Shown: piece by piece, positions 10,834 to 18,056 of the stretch
How the letters are laid out: each line of letters opens with the position of its first letter
Numbering within the stretch: the stretch's first letter is position 1
NCBI GenBank assembly: GCA_025463005.1
Contig: JAOAPR010000246.1
Span: 1-41,881 of the forward strand
DNA from: Bryobacterales bacterium
GTDB taxonomy: Bacteria; Acidobacteriota; Terriglobia; Bryobacterales; Bryobacteraceae
Direction of reading: 5' to 3'
Length of the DNA stretch: 41,881 bases
Program-made: the position numbers and the translations under genes
The notes under the pieces: model-generated
What the model saw: only the letters and a program-made list of their open reading frames with translations
Told to the model about the DNA's origin: nothing
Database searches by the model: none

Positions 10834-11400
10834 TTACTCTCGCCCGGCAGCTCGTTTAGGAACCGTCCAGAGCATCACCCTGCGGCCGTCCACCATCACT
10901 TCTTTGTCCGGTTTCCAATCGCCCATATCGAAGGTGTTCGAGACCACGCGCGTGCCAGGCCGCAGTTCCTGCAGCAGCTTGGTGCGCAGTTTCAGGTTGA
11001 CGCTGGTCAGCAGGTACAAGGTCACCACGTCGGCATCCCGAATGTCCGCCGTAAACAAATCGCGCTCCAGGAAGCGCACGCGGTTCTGCACCCCCGCCGC
11101 CTGGGCGTTCTCATTGGCCTCGCGAATGCGGTCCGGGTTGATATCGATCCCCACGCCGCGCGCCCCGAAGTTTTTGGCTGCCGCGATGACAATCCGCCCG
11201 TCTCCGCAGCCGAGGTCGTAAACCAGCTCGCCGGATTTCACATCGGCCAGCTTGAGCATGGCTTCCACCACAGCCTCTGATGTTGGAACATACGGCACAT
11301 CCGGAGTGCGAGTGTGCTGGGTTTGTTGCGCGGACGCAATGGAGGCAACCAGCAGCCAAACGGAAATTCCACACCAAATTCTAAAATCGCGCAGGCGCAT
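10834..11400 (-). CDS. Class I SAM-dependent methyltransferase with signal peptide
   Basis: A 188-residue Rossmann-fold methyltransferase. Motif I is VYDLGCGDGR (residues about 60-69) and the acidic end of strand 2 is GVGIDINPDRI. The later strands are VRFLERDLFTADI and ADVVTLYLL. The N terminus MRLRDFRIW is followed by a hydrophobic run and ASIASAQQ, a good signal peptide with cleavage after ASA. ATG 11400 is chosen because GGAGGTG lies seven bases upstream on this strand; a further in-frame start at 11418 would break the site. Export of a SAM-dependent enzyme is odd because SAM is cytosolic; the segment may instead be a membrane anchor. The substrate is unknown. Confidence 0.8.
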   Translation of the reverse strand: MRLRDFRIWCGISVWLLVASIASAQQTQHTRTPDVPYVPTSEAVVEAMLKLADVKSGELVYDLGCGDGRIVIAAAKNFGARGVGIDINPDRIREANENAQAAGVQNRVRFLERDLFTADIRDADVVTLYLLTSVNLKLRTKLLQELRPGTRVVSNTFDMGDWKPDKEVMVDGRRVMLWTVPKRAAGRE

Positions 11401-11745
11401 GCAGCACACCTCCGGCAACTAGACTTGTCTTAACATGATAAGGACTCCTGGCGCGCGGCCCACGTTCCACCCGCTTTATCGGCCCAGCAAGCCTTCGAGC
11501 GCCGCAATCACGATGCATACGATAGTGTGGCCCAGAAAGCCGTAGTGAATCCAGTGCCGGGTGAACCGAACCACCTGGTGAACGTCATGCATGCCGCAGT
11601 GTGTACTGCTGCCTGCAGATGGAACCAATAGTTCCCGCGCCGCTTCGCCACTTCGGTATCAGCGAAAAGTTTTAGTACCCGCATTGGGGGGAGGATAGTT
11701 CTATACAGAGGTGAATAAACGGGTTATGCTGGGGTGCGAGAAAAA

Positions 11746-11796
11746 CCGCATCGGAAGCGGGCTGCGAGGTGGTGTTGCTTACCGTTTCCGATGCGG
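11746..11796. repeat. Imperfect 15-bp inverted repeat
   Basis: CCGCATCGGAAGCGG (11746-11760) is the reverse complement of 11782-11796 except for one base, leaving a 21-base loop. There is no T tract after it, so it is not an intrinsic terminator. It may be a stable RNA hairpin, a protein site or the remnant of an element end. Confidence 0.6.
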
Positions 11797-12201
11797 CTCG
11801 CCCGTTTGGGCGTGGATCCTGGCATCCGCCCGCTCCAACCACGCTGAGGCCCGCGTCCAATCAAGTTCCTCAACAAAGCGGTCCGGACTGAGACCTTGGA
11901 CCCATGAAGATCGTTAAAAAAAGCTGCTCGTTAAAAGGTGTCCACAAAAAACCCCTCTGATTGCAACTTGCACCAACGAAAGAAGGATGGGTTGAAACTT
12001 CATACCGTCTCCCGCAAGCACGCTAAATATAGCCACTCGCTTCTTCCGTTCACGCCTGTTGCAAACAGAGGGCAGGTTTTCAAAGATACTTCATCAATTC
12101 ATGGATAGTAGAAGCACGCTCTCTGCCAAGCGTTACGCCCTTTATTTCATCTAGATACACGGTTTTACCTGACTCCAGGTGCGGGGTCCTGCCTCGCCCG
12201 C

Positions 12202-12218
12202 TGTGTCGCTGTGACACA
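12202..12218. promoter_or_regulatory. Inverted repeat just upstream of GTG 12228
   Basis: TGTGTC (12202-12207) and GACACA (12213-12218) are separated by five bases, and the second half runs into CACAAT, which could be a -10 element. If so, transcription would begin almost at GTG 12228, giving a leaderless mRNA; no ribosome-binding site is present. The repeat would then overlap RNA-polymerase binding, as an operator does. This is speculative. Confidence 0.3.
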
Positions 12219-12227
12219 ATTGGTTGC

Positions 12228-13628
12228 GTGCGGCGCCTGGTTCCCATCTTTCTGGCTGGGCTCACACTCGTGGGTCTGCTCAGCGGCCAGAATGCGGTTG
12301 GACGAAATGCGGATGCGGAGGATTTCCACGTCTATCGCGACGCCCCGCGGCTGCTGCTGACCCCGCAGAGGCTACGGCTCCTGCAGCGCGAACGCGAGCG
12401 CCAGTCGGCCCGCTGGGAGCAATTTGACGCCCTGATATCCGGAGGCGCGCCTATGGCCGAACCCGGCTTCGCACGGGCCCTCTATTACCAGGTCACCCGG
12501 CAGCCTGCGACCGCCAGGCAAGCGATCGAGTGGGCGCTGGGGAATGCAACCGACCTCAGGCAGCTCGCGTTGGTGTTCGACTGGTGCGGGCCCGCGCTAT
12601 CCCCGGTCGAATCCGACCGCCTGGCGGTTAAAATCGAGCGCGCGCTGGCAGCTCCGGCGACCGACGTTCGCGGCCAAAGCGCCCGTGTATTCGCCGCCAT
12701 CGCTCTGGCGGACCGCCTGCCGGACCAGGGCAACGCTGTCCTGAGCGAAATCGTCCAGAAATGGTGGCGCGCGCAGATCGTTCCGCAGCTCACATCGCGT
12801 GGAAATGCGCCGCCGGCCGCCCTTCCGCGCGAACAACGCTACGCCTTATACGAGATGCTGCACGCGCTACGCGATAACCTCAGGATCGATTTGCGCGAAT
12901 CGGCAGCCGCTTATTTTAAGGATCTTCCATTGGCGCACCTGACCGGGCACTATCCGGCTCCATTCGCGGCTCCGGAAAATGAATTCGAGATTCCCGTGTT
13001 TCTGCACGACGGAAATCCCGATCCGTCAGATGCGGCGATGTCGCGCGCCGCCGGCTTGGCGATGGTCGGCTACGATACCAATGCTCTCGAAAGCCAGCTC
13101 CTGCAGGGTTGGCTGATGCGCGACCGTTTCATCATGCGCGGCAGTCTCGGCGCGGTCTACGAATTTCTGTGGGCCAATCCGTATCAGCCGGGGCTGAACT
13201 ACGATCAGGTTCCTCTGGTGTTTCATGAACCCTACACCGGCGAGGTGTTCGCGCGCACCAGTTGGGACGAGGACGCGACGTGGATCGGCTATTTCGACGG
13301 CCGCCTGCAACTGTTCCAGAACGGCAGCCTTCAAACCTTGCGCCAAGGGGCCGCCGTCAGCCCAGTCAAGGTAGGAACCGCCACCATCACCAGCGCACCC
13401 GCGCGGGACGCCGCGAAGTTCCGCCTGGAGAACGAGACCCTGTTCGTCTTGGGATTGGCCCCCCGATCTGAGTACGCCGTAGAAATCGACGATCAGGAGC
13501 TGGAATTCCTTGATACCGACGCCGGCGGCACGCTCCAGGTGCCGACTTCGGGCAGCGCCAATGTGGGCGTGCGGATACGTCTGCGCGGGCCGCTCGCTGA
13601 GGGCCAGATTGCAGATGCGATAAAATAA
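12228..13628 (+). CDS. Exported protein of unknown function
   Basis: A 466-residue protein that I do not recognise with confidence. The N terminus MRRLVPIFLAGLTLVGLLSG is a signal peptide. Residues about 35-310 are helical with many charged residues (FHVYRDAPRLLLTPQRLRLL, then EWALGNATDLRQLALVFDW). The C-terminal third is beta-rich (GEVFARTSWDEDATWIGYFDG, then short strands to the end). A helical toroid followed by a beta-sandwich is the layout of heparinase II/III-like and alginate-lyase-like proteins, so a periplasmic polysaccharide lyase or a catalytically dead relative is possible, but I see no diagnostic catalytic motif. The start is GTG 12228 without a ribosome-binding site. The next gene begins five bases after the stop, suggesting a transcript shared with the two small membrane proteins. 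Confidence 0.75.
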   Translation: MRRLVPIFLAGLTLVGLLSGQNAVGRNADAEDFHVYRDAPRLLLTPQRLRLLQRERERQSARWEQFDALISGGAPMAEPGFARALYYQVTRQPATARQAIEWALGNATDLRQLALVFDWCGPALSPVESDRLAVKIERALAAPATDVRGQSARVFAAIALADRLPDQGNAVLSEIVQKWWRAQIVPQLTSRGNAPPAALPREQRYALYEMLHALRDNLRIDLRESAAAYFKDLPLAHLTGHYPAPFAAPENEFEIPVFLHDGNPDPSDAAMSRAAGLAMVGYDTNALESQLLQGWLMRDRFIMRGSLGAVYEFLWANPYQPGLNYDQVPLVFHEPYTGEVFARTSWDEDATWIGYFDGRLQLFQNGSLQTLRQGAAVSPVKVGTATITSAPARDAAKFRLENETLFVLGLAPRSEYAVEIDDQELEFLDTDAGGTLQVPTSGSANVGVRIRLRGPLAEGQIADAIK

Positions 13629-13632
13629 ACCT

Positions 13633-14088
13633 GTGAGCGACAGCCCCGGCGCGACCTTCCCCGTTACACCCACACCATCTACCGCGACACCATCGCCGGC
13701 GGCCCCCGCGTCGTCAAACTGGTTTTCGGCAGTTCTGTTGGCGTGGCTGATTCCCGGAGCGGGGCACGTGCTGCTCAAACGGCCGGGCCGCGGCGCTCTG
13801 ATCGCGGCGTCCGTAAGCGTCATGTATCTTCTGGGCCTGATGATGCGGGGCGCGCTATTCTCGCCTCAAACCGGGGATCTGCTCACCACCGTTATCTACT
13901 GCGGCGGCTTCTTGGGGAACCTGATGTCGGGAATCCTCTATTTTCTGACCGTGTGGCTAGGCTATGCGCAGCCCGATGTCGCCGGACACGTGCACGATTA
14001 CGGCACGAAGTTTCTGGTCGCGGCCGGGTTGCTGAACCTGCTTGGCATGGTGGACGCGTTCGAAATCGCCACCAGGAGAAAAGACTAG
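13633..14088 (+). CDS. Small multispanning membrane protein (DUF6677-like)
   Basis: A 151-residue protein. The first 30 residues are Pro/Ser/Thr-rich and probably disordered. Three to four hydrophobic segments follow: WFSAVLLAWLIPGAGHVLL, LIAASVSVMYLLGLMM, LLTTVIYCGGFLGNLMSGIL and FLVAAGLLNLLGMVDAFEI. The phrase AWLIPGAGHVLLKRPGRGAL, ending near the second segment, recalls the DUF6677 family that I associate with Acidobacteriota, and also the general TM2/DUF5683 pattern. The function is unknown. It starts with GTG five bases after the upstream stop, and its own stop is followed at once by the GTG of the next gene, so the two are translationally coupled. Confidence 0.75.
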   Translation: MSDSPGATFPVTPTPSTATPSPAAPASSNWFSAVLLAWLIPGAGHVLLKRPGRGALIAASVSVMYLLGLMMRGALFSPQTGDLLTTVIYCGGFLGNLMSGILYFLTVWLGYAQPDVAGHVHDYGTKFLVAAGLLNLLGMVDAFEIATRRKD

Positions 14089-14274
14089 GTGCCCAAGGTA
14101 AACCTCTCACATTTCGAGGCTTCTATCCTGTTTGCGCTGGTGACTTCGGTGGTCTTGGGCATTGTGACCAAGCGCACGGACCGGGAACGGTTCCGATACG
14201 CCATTTACTGCTTTGTCTGTTTCCTGGGAGCCCTTTTCGGCCTGAGCTGGCTGATGTACCTCGGCCACGGATAA
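14089..14274 (+). CDS. 61-residue two-segment membrane protein
   Basis: Tiny protein with two predicted membrane helices (FEASILFALVTSVVLGIVT and YAIYCFVCFLGALFGLSWLM) joined by a basic, polar turn (KRTDRERFR). Its GTG start abuts the stop of the preceding membrane-protein gene with no gap. That arrangement favours a real gene and suggests the two products act together, possibly as subunits of one small membrane complex. No family is recognised. The low size and lack of motifs keep the certainty moderate. Confidence 0.65.
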   Translation: MPKVNLSHFEASILFALVTSVVLGIVTKRTDRERFRYAIYCFVCFLGALFGLSWLMYLGHG

Positions 14275-14366
14275 ACCGGGCCCCGGTACATATTTGTTGA
14301 AACTCAAGCGGCGCGGGTGCGTCACATCAAAGAGAGTTATACTCGTACCTGAAAGGAGTCCGTTTT

Positions 14367-15389
14367 ATGCGTCGTTTGCTAGGACTCGCCATTATCATCG
14401 GTTTCTCCTTCACGAGCTTTGCCGCCGACACCAAGTCGACGGATCAGCCCACTAAGCCCGAAGTCAAAAAAGAAGACGCCAAGAAGAAGAACAAGAAGAA
14501 AGATCCCGACGAGATTGGCAACCGCGACGTCGCCAAAGGCGCGAACTTCTATTCACTGGAGAAGGAGATTGCGCTCGGCAAGCAGCTTGCGCAGGAAGTC
14601 GAGAAACAGGCCAAGATCATCGACGACCCCATCGTGGCCGAGTACGTCAATCGCGTGGGGCAAAACATCGTCCGCAACTCCGACGCCAAGGTTCCTTTCA
14701 CCATCAAAGTTCTGGAAGACGAATCGGTCAACGCCTTCGCGCTGCCGGGCGGTTTTTTCTTCGTAAACACCGGACTGATTCTGAAGGCTGACAATGAAGC
14801 GGAGCTGGCTGGCGTAATGGCGCACGAGATCGCGCACGTGGCGGCTCGCCACGGAACGCGCCAGGCCACCAAGGCAGAATTGGCGAACTACATGTCGATT
14901 CCCCTGATCTTCATGGGCGGCTGGGCCGGGTACGGCATCCGCCAGGCAGCCGGCTTCCTGGTTCCTATGAGCCTGCTCAAGTTCTCACGCGGCTACGAAT
15001 CCGAGGCCGACATGCTGGGACTCCAGTACATGTACAAGACCGGCTATGATCCGGCTTCGTTTGTGGACTTCTTCGAAAAGATCCAGGCGCTCGAAAAGAA
15101 GAAGCACGGCGCCGTGGCCGAGCTGTTCTCCAGCCATCCGATGACCGACGATCGCATCCAGGCGGCCCAGAAGAACATTCAGGACAACCTCGAAGCGCGT
15201 CCGGAATACGTTGTGAACACTTCGGAATTCAACGAAGTCAAGGCGCGGCTGGGCATGATCGAGAACCGCCGCAAAGTGGACGATAAGGATCCCAACAAGC
15301 CGCAGCTTCGCAAGAAGCCGGGCTCGGGCTCCGACGACAAGGACAGCAAGGGCGACGAAGACGAACGTCCGACGCTCAAGCGCCGCTAA
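14367..15389 (+). CDS. M48-family zinc metalloprotease, exported
   Basis: A 340-residue periplasmic protease of the BepA/YfgC type, which degrades or helps assemble misfolded envelope proteins. A signal peptide (MRRLLGLAIIIGFSFTSFAA) is followed by a lysine-rich linker. The zinc site is HEIAH (residues 153-157), with the third ligand in the ESEAD segment (211-215); SSHPMTDDRI later is the usual M48 substrate-side loop. The C-terminal 50 residues are highly charged and low-complexity in place of the TPR domain of E. coli BepA. GAAAGGAG precedes ATG 14367 at good spacing, and TATACT at 14338-14343 may be a -10 element. A strong terminator follows, so the gene is probably monocistronic. Confidence 0.88.
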   Translation: MRRLLGLAIIIGFSFTSFAADTKSTDQPTKPEVKKEDAKKKNKKKDPDEIGNRDVAKGANFYSLEKEIALGKQLAQEVEKQAKIIDDPIVAEYVNRVGQNIVRNSDAKVPFTIKVLEDESVNAFALPGGFFFVNTGLILKADNEAELAGVMAHEIAHVAARHGTRQATKAELANYMSIPLIFMGGWAGYGIRQAAGFLVPMSLLKFSRGYESEADMLGLQYMYKTGYDPASFVDFFEKIQALEKKKHGAVAELFSSHPMTDDRIQAAQKNIQDNLEARPEYVVNTSEFNEVKARLGMIENRRKVDDKDPNKPQLRKKPGSGSDDKDSKGDEDERPTLKRR

Positions 15390-15414
15390 GACCAGTTTCT
15401 CCCTAGAGTGAGAG

Positions 15415-15440
15415 AGCCCGCGGGAAACCGCGGGCTTTTT
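15415..15440 (+). terminator. Rho-independent terminator of the M48 protease gene
   Basis: AGCCCGCGG (15415-15423) pairs perfectly with CCGCGGGCT (15428-15436) around a GAAA tetraloop and runs into TTTTT. This is the clearest intrinsic terminator in the window. It lies between convergent genes; only the rightward direction has the T tract. Confidence 0.92.
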
Positions 15441-15488
15441 CTATTAGGACCGCTCCATCACTGTCGCGGCGCGGTAACCACGGGTCGA

Positions 15489-15920
15489 TCAAAGCGTCGA
15501 CGTGCATGCCGGACAACGCTTCGCCTGCAGCGGTATCTTCGTAAAGCACTGCGGGCAATCCTTGACCGCTGCCGGCGGGGGCGGCGGTGGAGGCGGCAGC
15601 AGACGATTCACTTGCTTCACGATCAGAAAGATCACGAAAGCAATGATCAGAAACTCGATCACCGTGTTGATGAACAGCCCGTAGTTGAGCGTCGGAGCTC
15701 CGGCGGCCTTCGCGGCGGCCAGCGTGGGATAACTTTGGCCGTTCAGGCTGACGAAGAGATTCGAAAAATCCATCCTGCCCGCCGCCAAGCCGATCACCGG
15801 CATCAGGATGTCGTTGACTAGCGACGTCACAATCTTGCCGAACGCAGCGCCGATGATCACGCCGATCGCCAGGTCCAGCACGTTGCCCCGCATGATGAAC
15901 TTCCTGAATTCCCAAAACAT
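15489..15920 (-). CDS. mscL: Large-conductance mechanosensitive channel with zinc-ribbon tail
   Basis: Inner-membrane pentameric safety valve that opens under membrane tension during osmotic down-shock. The N terminus [21 protein letters not shown], the first membrane helix ([10 protein letters not shown]) and the second ([21 protein letters not shown]) are canonical. The unusual part is residues 109-143: a run of eight prolines, then four cysteines (122, 125, 136, 139) spaced C-x2-C-x10-C-x2-C, a zinc-ribbon pattern, where E. coli MscL has only a helical bundle. I recall similar tails in some MscL sequences, so this is probably a real variant. ATG 15920 is fixed by AGGAGG six bases upstream; upstream in-frame codons overlap the divergent gene. 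Confidence 0.92.
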   Translation of the reverse strand: MFWEFRKFIMRGNVLDLAIGVIIGAAFGKIVTSLVNDILMPVIGLAAGRMDFSNLFVSLNGQSYPTLAAAKAAGAPTLNYGLFINTVIEFLIIAFVIFLIVKQVNRLLPPPPPPPPAAVKDCPQCFTKIPLQAKRCPACTSTL

Positions 15921-15965
15921 GTTCGTCCTCCTGCTCGGATCAGTGTACGTTAATATGGTTTCGTT

Positions 15966-16271
15966 ATGGCGAACTCTGCCCTTATTACCGTTACTTGCCC
16001 GTGCTGCCAGGCGGAGCTGCACATCGATCCAACCACCTCTGCCGTGATCCGGCACAAGGCGCACGAGAAGCCCGCCACGTTTTCCGACATGGAGGCCGCG
16101 GTGAGCCGCTTCAAGACCGAAGCGGGCCGGCGCGAGGACGCTTTCAAGAAATCCGTCGCCGATCAAAAGGTGCACCACGACGTGCTCAACAAGAAGTTCG
16201 ACGAGATGCTGAAGCTCGCCAAGGAGAATCCGGACGAGCCGCCGCCTAAGCGGGATATCGATTTTGACTAG
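15966..16271 (+). CDS. Small C-x2-C protein coupled to endonuclease III
   Basis: A 101-residue protein. The N terminus [15 protein letters not shown] has one C-x2-C knuckle like half of a zinc ribbon; no second Cys pair follows, so any metal site would need a partner or dimer, or use the His residues in IRHKAHEKP. The rest is a charged helix ([20 protein letters not shown]) that could form a coiled coil, with an acidic Pro-rich end. No family is recognised beyond hypothetical. It starts 45 bases from the divergent mscL start. Its last eight bases overlap the TTG start of nth, suggesting coupled translation. Confidence 0.7.
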   Translation: MANSALITVTCPCCQAELHIDPTTSAVIRHKAHEKPATFSDMEAAVSRFKTEAGRREDAFKKSVADQKVHHDVLNKKFDEMLKLAKENPDEPPPKRDIDFD

Positions 16272-16941
16272 CCCCAGGGCGATCGTCAAACCCAAAACGG
16301 CGGCAGAGCGCCAGGCCCGCGTCAAGAAAATACTGGCCCTGCTGGACCAGATGTATCCCGGCGTAACCTGCGCTCTCCATCACTCCAACGCCTGGGAGCT
16401 GCTGGTGGCCACTATCCTCTCGGCCCAGTGCACCGACAAGCGCGTTAACGAAGTCACGCCCGGTCTGTTCCGGAAATATCCCACCATTCATGATTTCGCA
16501 GCCGCCAAGCAGGAGGAACTGGCGCTCGATATCCGCTCTACGGGATTCTTTAACAACAAGTCCAAATCGCTGATTGGCGCCGCTCGCAGAATTCTTACGG
16601 AATTCGGCGGCGAAGTCCCGCGCGATATGGATCAGCTACTGACCGTGCCTGGCGCGGCCCGGAAAACCGCCAACGTGGTTCTGGGCACGGCTTTCGGCAT
16701 CGCGTCGGGGATAGTGGTGGACACGCATGTCCAGCGCATCGCTCGGCGGCTGGACCTGACCAAGCACACCGATCCTGGCAAAATCGAAAAGGATCTGGTG
16801 AAGATAATTCCCAAAGAGAAATGGATTCTCTTCTCGCACCAGATCATCCACCATGGGCGCGCGCTGTGCACAGCCAGAAATCCGCGCTGCGCGGAGTGCC
16901 GGCTGGACCCGCTGTGCTACGCGAAGGATAAAACGGTCTGA
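16264..16941 (+). CDS. nth: Endonuclease III
   Basis: Bifunctional DNA glycosylase/AP lyase for oxidised pyrimidines in base-excision repair. The family positions are present: [15 protein letters not shown], the catalytic Lys (K134) in [14 protein letters not shown], and the catalytic Asp (D153) in [13 protein letters not shown]. The 4Fe-4S loop near the C terminus has the spacing C-x6-C-x2-C-x5-C ([17 protein letters not shown]). The helix-hairpin-helix reads VPGAARKTA where E. coli has LPGVGRKTA, so one hairpin glycine is replaced by Ala. The start is TTG 16264, overlapping the upstream gene; no better upstream start exists, and the next ATG (MYPGVTC) would remove conserved residues. Length 225 residues, normal for the family. 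Confidence 0.95.
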   Translation: MTSPRAIVKPKTAAERQARVKKILALLDQMYPGVTCALHHSNAWELLVATILSAQCTDKRVNEVTPGLFRKYPTIHDFAAAKQEELALDIRSTGFFNNKSKSLIGAARRILTEFGGEVPRDMDQLLTVPGAARKTANVVLGTAFGIASGIVVDTHVQRIARRLDLTKHTDPGKIEKDLVKIIPKEKWILFSHQIIHHGRALCTARNPRCAECRLDPLCYAKDKTV

Positions 16942-16944
16942 AGC

Positions 16945-17691
16945 CTACTGGGCGGGCGGGTGGTTATCACCCGGCAGATGCAAGCCCTTGTGGATGGCGT
17001 AGAGCGCCAATTCCAGGCGGTCGGAAACGCCCAGTTTGTCGAAGATGTTATGCAGATGGTTTTTCACCGTCTGCTCGCTGATGAACATCTTCTCGGCCAT
17101 TTCCTTGTTCTTATAGCCCTGAGCAACCAGCGCCACGATTTCCCGCTCGCGCGCCGAGAGAGGACTGCGTTCGCGGCCCTTTCCGCCGCCTTGCCCGCCG
17201 GATCCTTCCAAACCTGTGGAAAACTGCCGCATCACGGCCGCGGTGGTGAGCGAGTCCAGCCAGATTTCGCCGGAATGCACCTTGCGGATGCTCTTCACGA
17301 TCAAATCTGGCGCCGTCTGCTTGAGCACGATGCCGCTGCAGCCGAGCTTCATGGCCTGCACGAACTCGTTCTTGTCTTCGGAGGCGGTCAGGATGATGAC
17401 GCGAGTGCGCTTGTTGGTTTGCTGCAGGGCCTGCAGAGCCGACAGGCCGTCCAGGTTGGGCATGCGGAGATCCAGCAGCAGCACGTCCGGATCAAGCTCA
17501 TGGACCTTGTCCAGAACCTCGCGCCCGTCTCCGGCTTCGCCCACGACCTCAAAATCCTCTTCCAGTTGGAGAAGCTTCTTCAACCCGTCGCGAACAATCG
17601 GGTGGTCGTCGGCCAGAACGATGCGCACCGTCGACTTTTTCTTTTCTTTATTTTCGGGGTTGCCGTTCACAGGTTCGGTCACAGTTTCCAT
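16945..17691 (-). CDS. NarL/LuxR-type response regulator
   Basis: Two-component transcription factor of 248 residues. The receiver domain runs from about residue 22: acidic pocket LADDHPIVRDGL, phosphoacceptor D74 in LLLDLRMPNLDGL, conserved Thr in VIILTASED and Lys in GIVLKQTAPD. A Gly-rich linker precedes a LuxR helix-turn-helix, LSAREREIVALVAQGYKNKE then ISEQTVKNHLHNIFDKLGV. An 18-residue charged extension precedes the receiver. No histidine kinase is adjacent, so it is an orphan in this window and its signal is unknown. GGGAGC precedes ATG 17691, and a near-consensus sigma-70 promoter lies just upstream. Confidence 0.93.
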   Translation of the reverse strand: METVTEPVNGNPENKEKKKSTVRIVLADDHPIVRDGLKKLLQLEEDFEVVGEAGDGREVLDKVHELDPDVLLLDLRMPNLDGLSALQALQQTNKRTRVIILTASEDKNEFVQAMKLGCSGIVLKQTAPDLIVKSIRKVHSGEIWLDSLTTAAVMRQFSTGLEGSGGQGGGKGRERSPLSAREREIVALVAQGYKNKEMAEKMFISEQTVKNHLHNIFDKLGVSDRLELALYAIHKGLHLPGDNHPPAQ

Positions 17692-17717
17692 GTTGCTCCC
17701 TCTCGCTCTCCGTCCCG

Positions 17718-17746
17718 ATCATAAGCGGTTCTAGTACCCCTGACAA
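17718..17746 (-). promoter_or_regulatory. Sigma-70-type promoter of the response regulator gene
   Basis: On the minus strand, TTGTCA (17741-17746) and TATGAT (17718-17723) are separated by exactly 17 bases; each matches five of six consensus positions. Transcription would start near 17711, giving a leader of about 20 bases that contains the ribosome-binding site of the gene starting at 17691. Confidence 0.7.
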
Positions 17747-18056
17747 TTCAGAGGCCCATAAAGATCGGGCCGAGATCTTACCTAATTCCGTCTTAAGGTC
17801 ACCTTACAACCAGAGGTATACAGGGCGGGAAAAACAGCCAAAGGGACCTCAAACGAGTGCTTATCCGAGCAGAGACACTCCGAGCAGGGCACCCACAAAG
17901 CGTATAACTATTTGATTCCATTGGCAGCCGCTGATCCTCCGAGAAACAGGGCCTTATTGATGTTGTCAGGGCCAGCTTCTCCTCCAAGAAGGGCGCGGAC
18001 ATGGTAAGCATAGCACGTCTAGAGCAGCTTCGGGACTTTCGAACCCAGGTACCGCG
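17747..18056. other. 310-bp spacer between accC and the response regulator
   Basis: No convincing gene. A minus-strand 70-codon frame (17799-18011) is Ser/Pro/Cys-rich without a ribosome-binding site and is probably chance. Two overlapping short inverted repeats, GGCCC/GGGCC (17753-17771) and AAGATC/GATCTT (17761-17779), sit immediately upstream of the promoter and could be regulator sites or alternative hairpins. There is no obvious terminator for accC. Confidence 0.4.

Larger units (their letters stand above)
11401..12227. other. 827-bp region without a convincing gene
   Basis: No reading frame here has a recognisable domain. Three things stand out. On the minus strand, 11476-11592 encodes a 38-residue hydrophobic peptide starting MHDVHQVVRF and ending AALEGLLGR, without a ribosome-binding site. 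A long inverted repeat lies at 11746-11796. TCGTTAAAA occurs twice 17 bases apart (11911-11919, 11928-11936). A minus-strand frame ending at 12080 carries protein-like residues (LGRERASTIHELMKYL) but overlaps the next gene's start. The patchwork of half-plausible frames looks like decayed genes or an old mobile-element scar; I cannot name an element. Confidence 0.4.

Noticed and set aside
11711-11917. 68-codon plus-strand frame
   Set aside because: Covers the inverted repeat, lacks a ribosome-binding site and has a random-looking composition.
12080-12265. 61-codon minus-strand frame ending HELMKYL
   Set aside because: Its start lies inside the signal-peptide gene at 12228 and no family was recognised; at most the tail of a decayed gene.
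17799-18011. 70-codon minus-strand frame between accC and the response regulator
   Set aside because: No ribosome-binding site, no domain, and it would end just before a strong promoter region.
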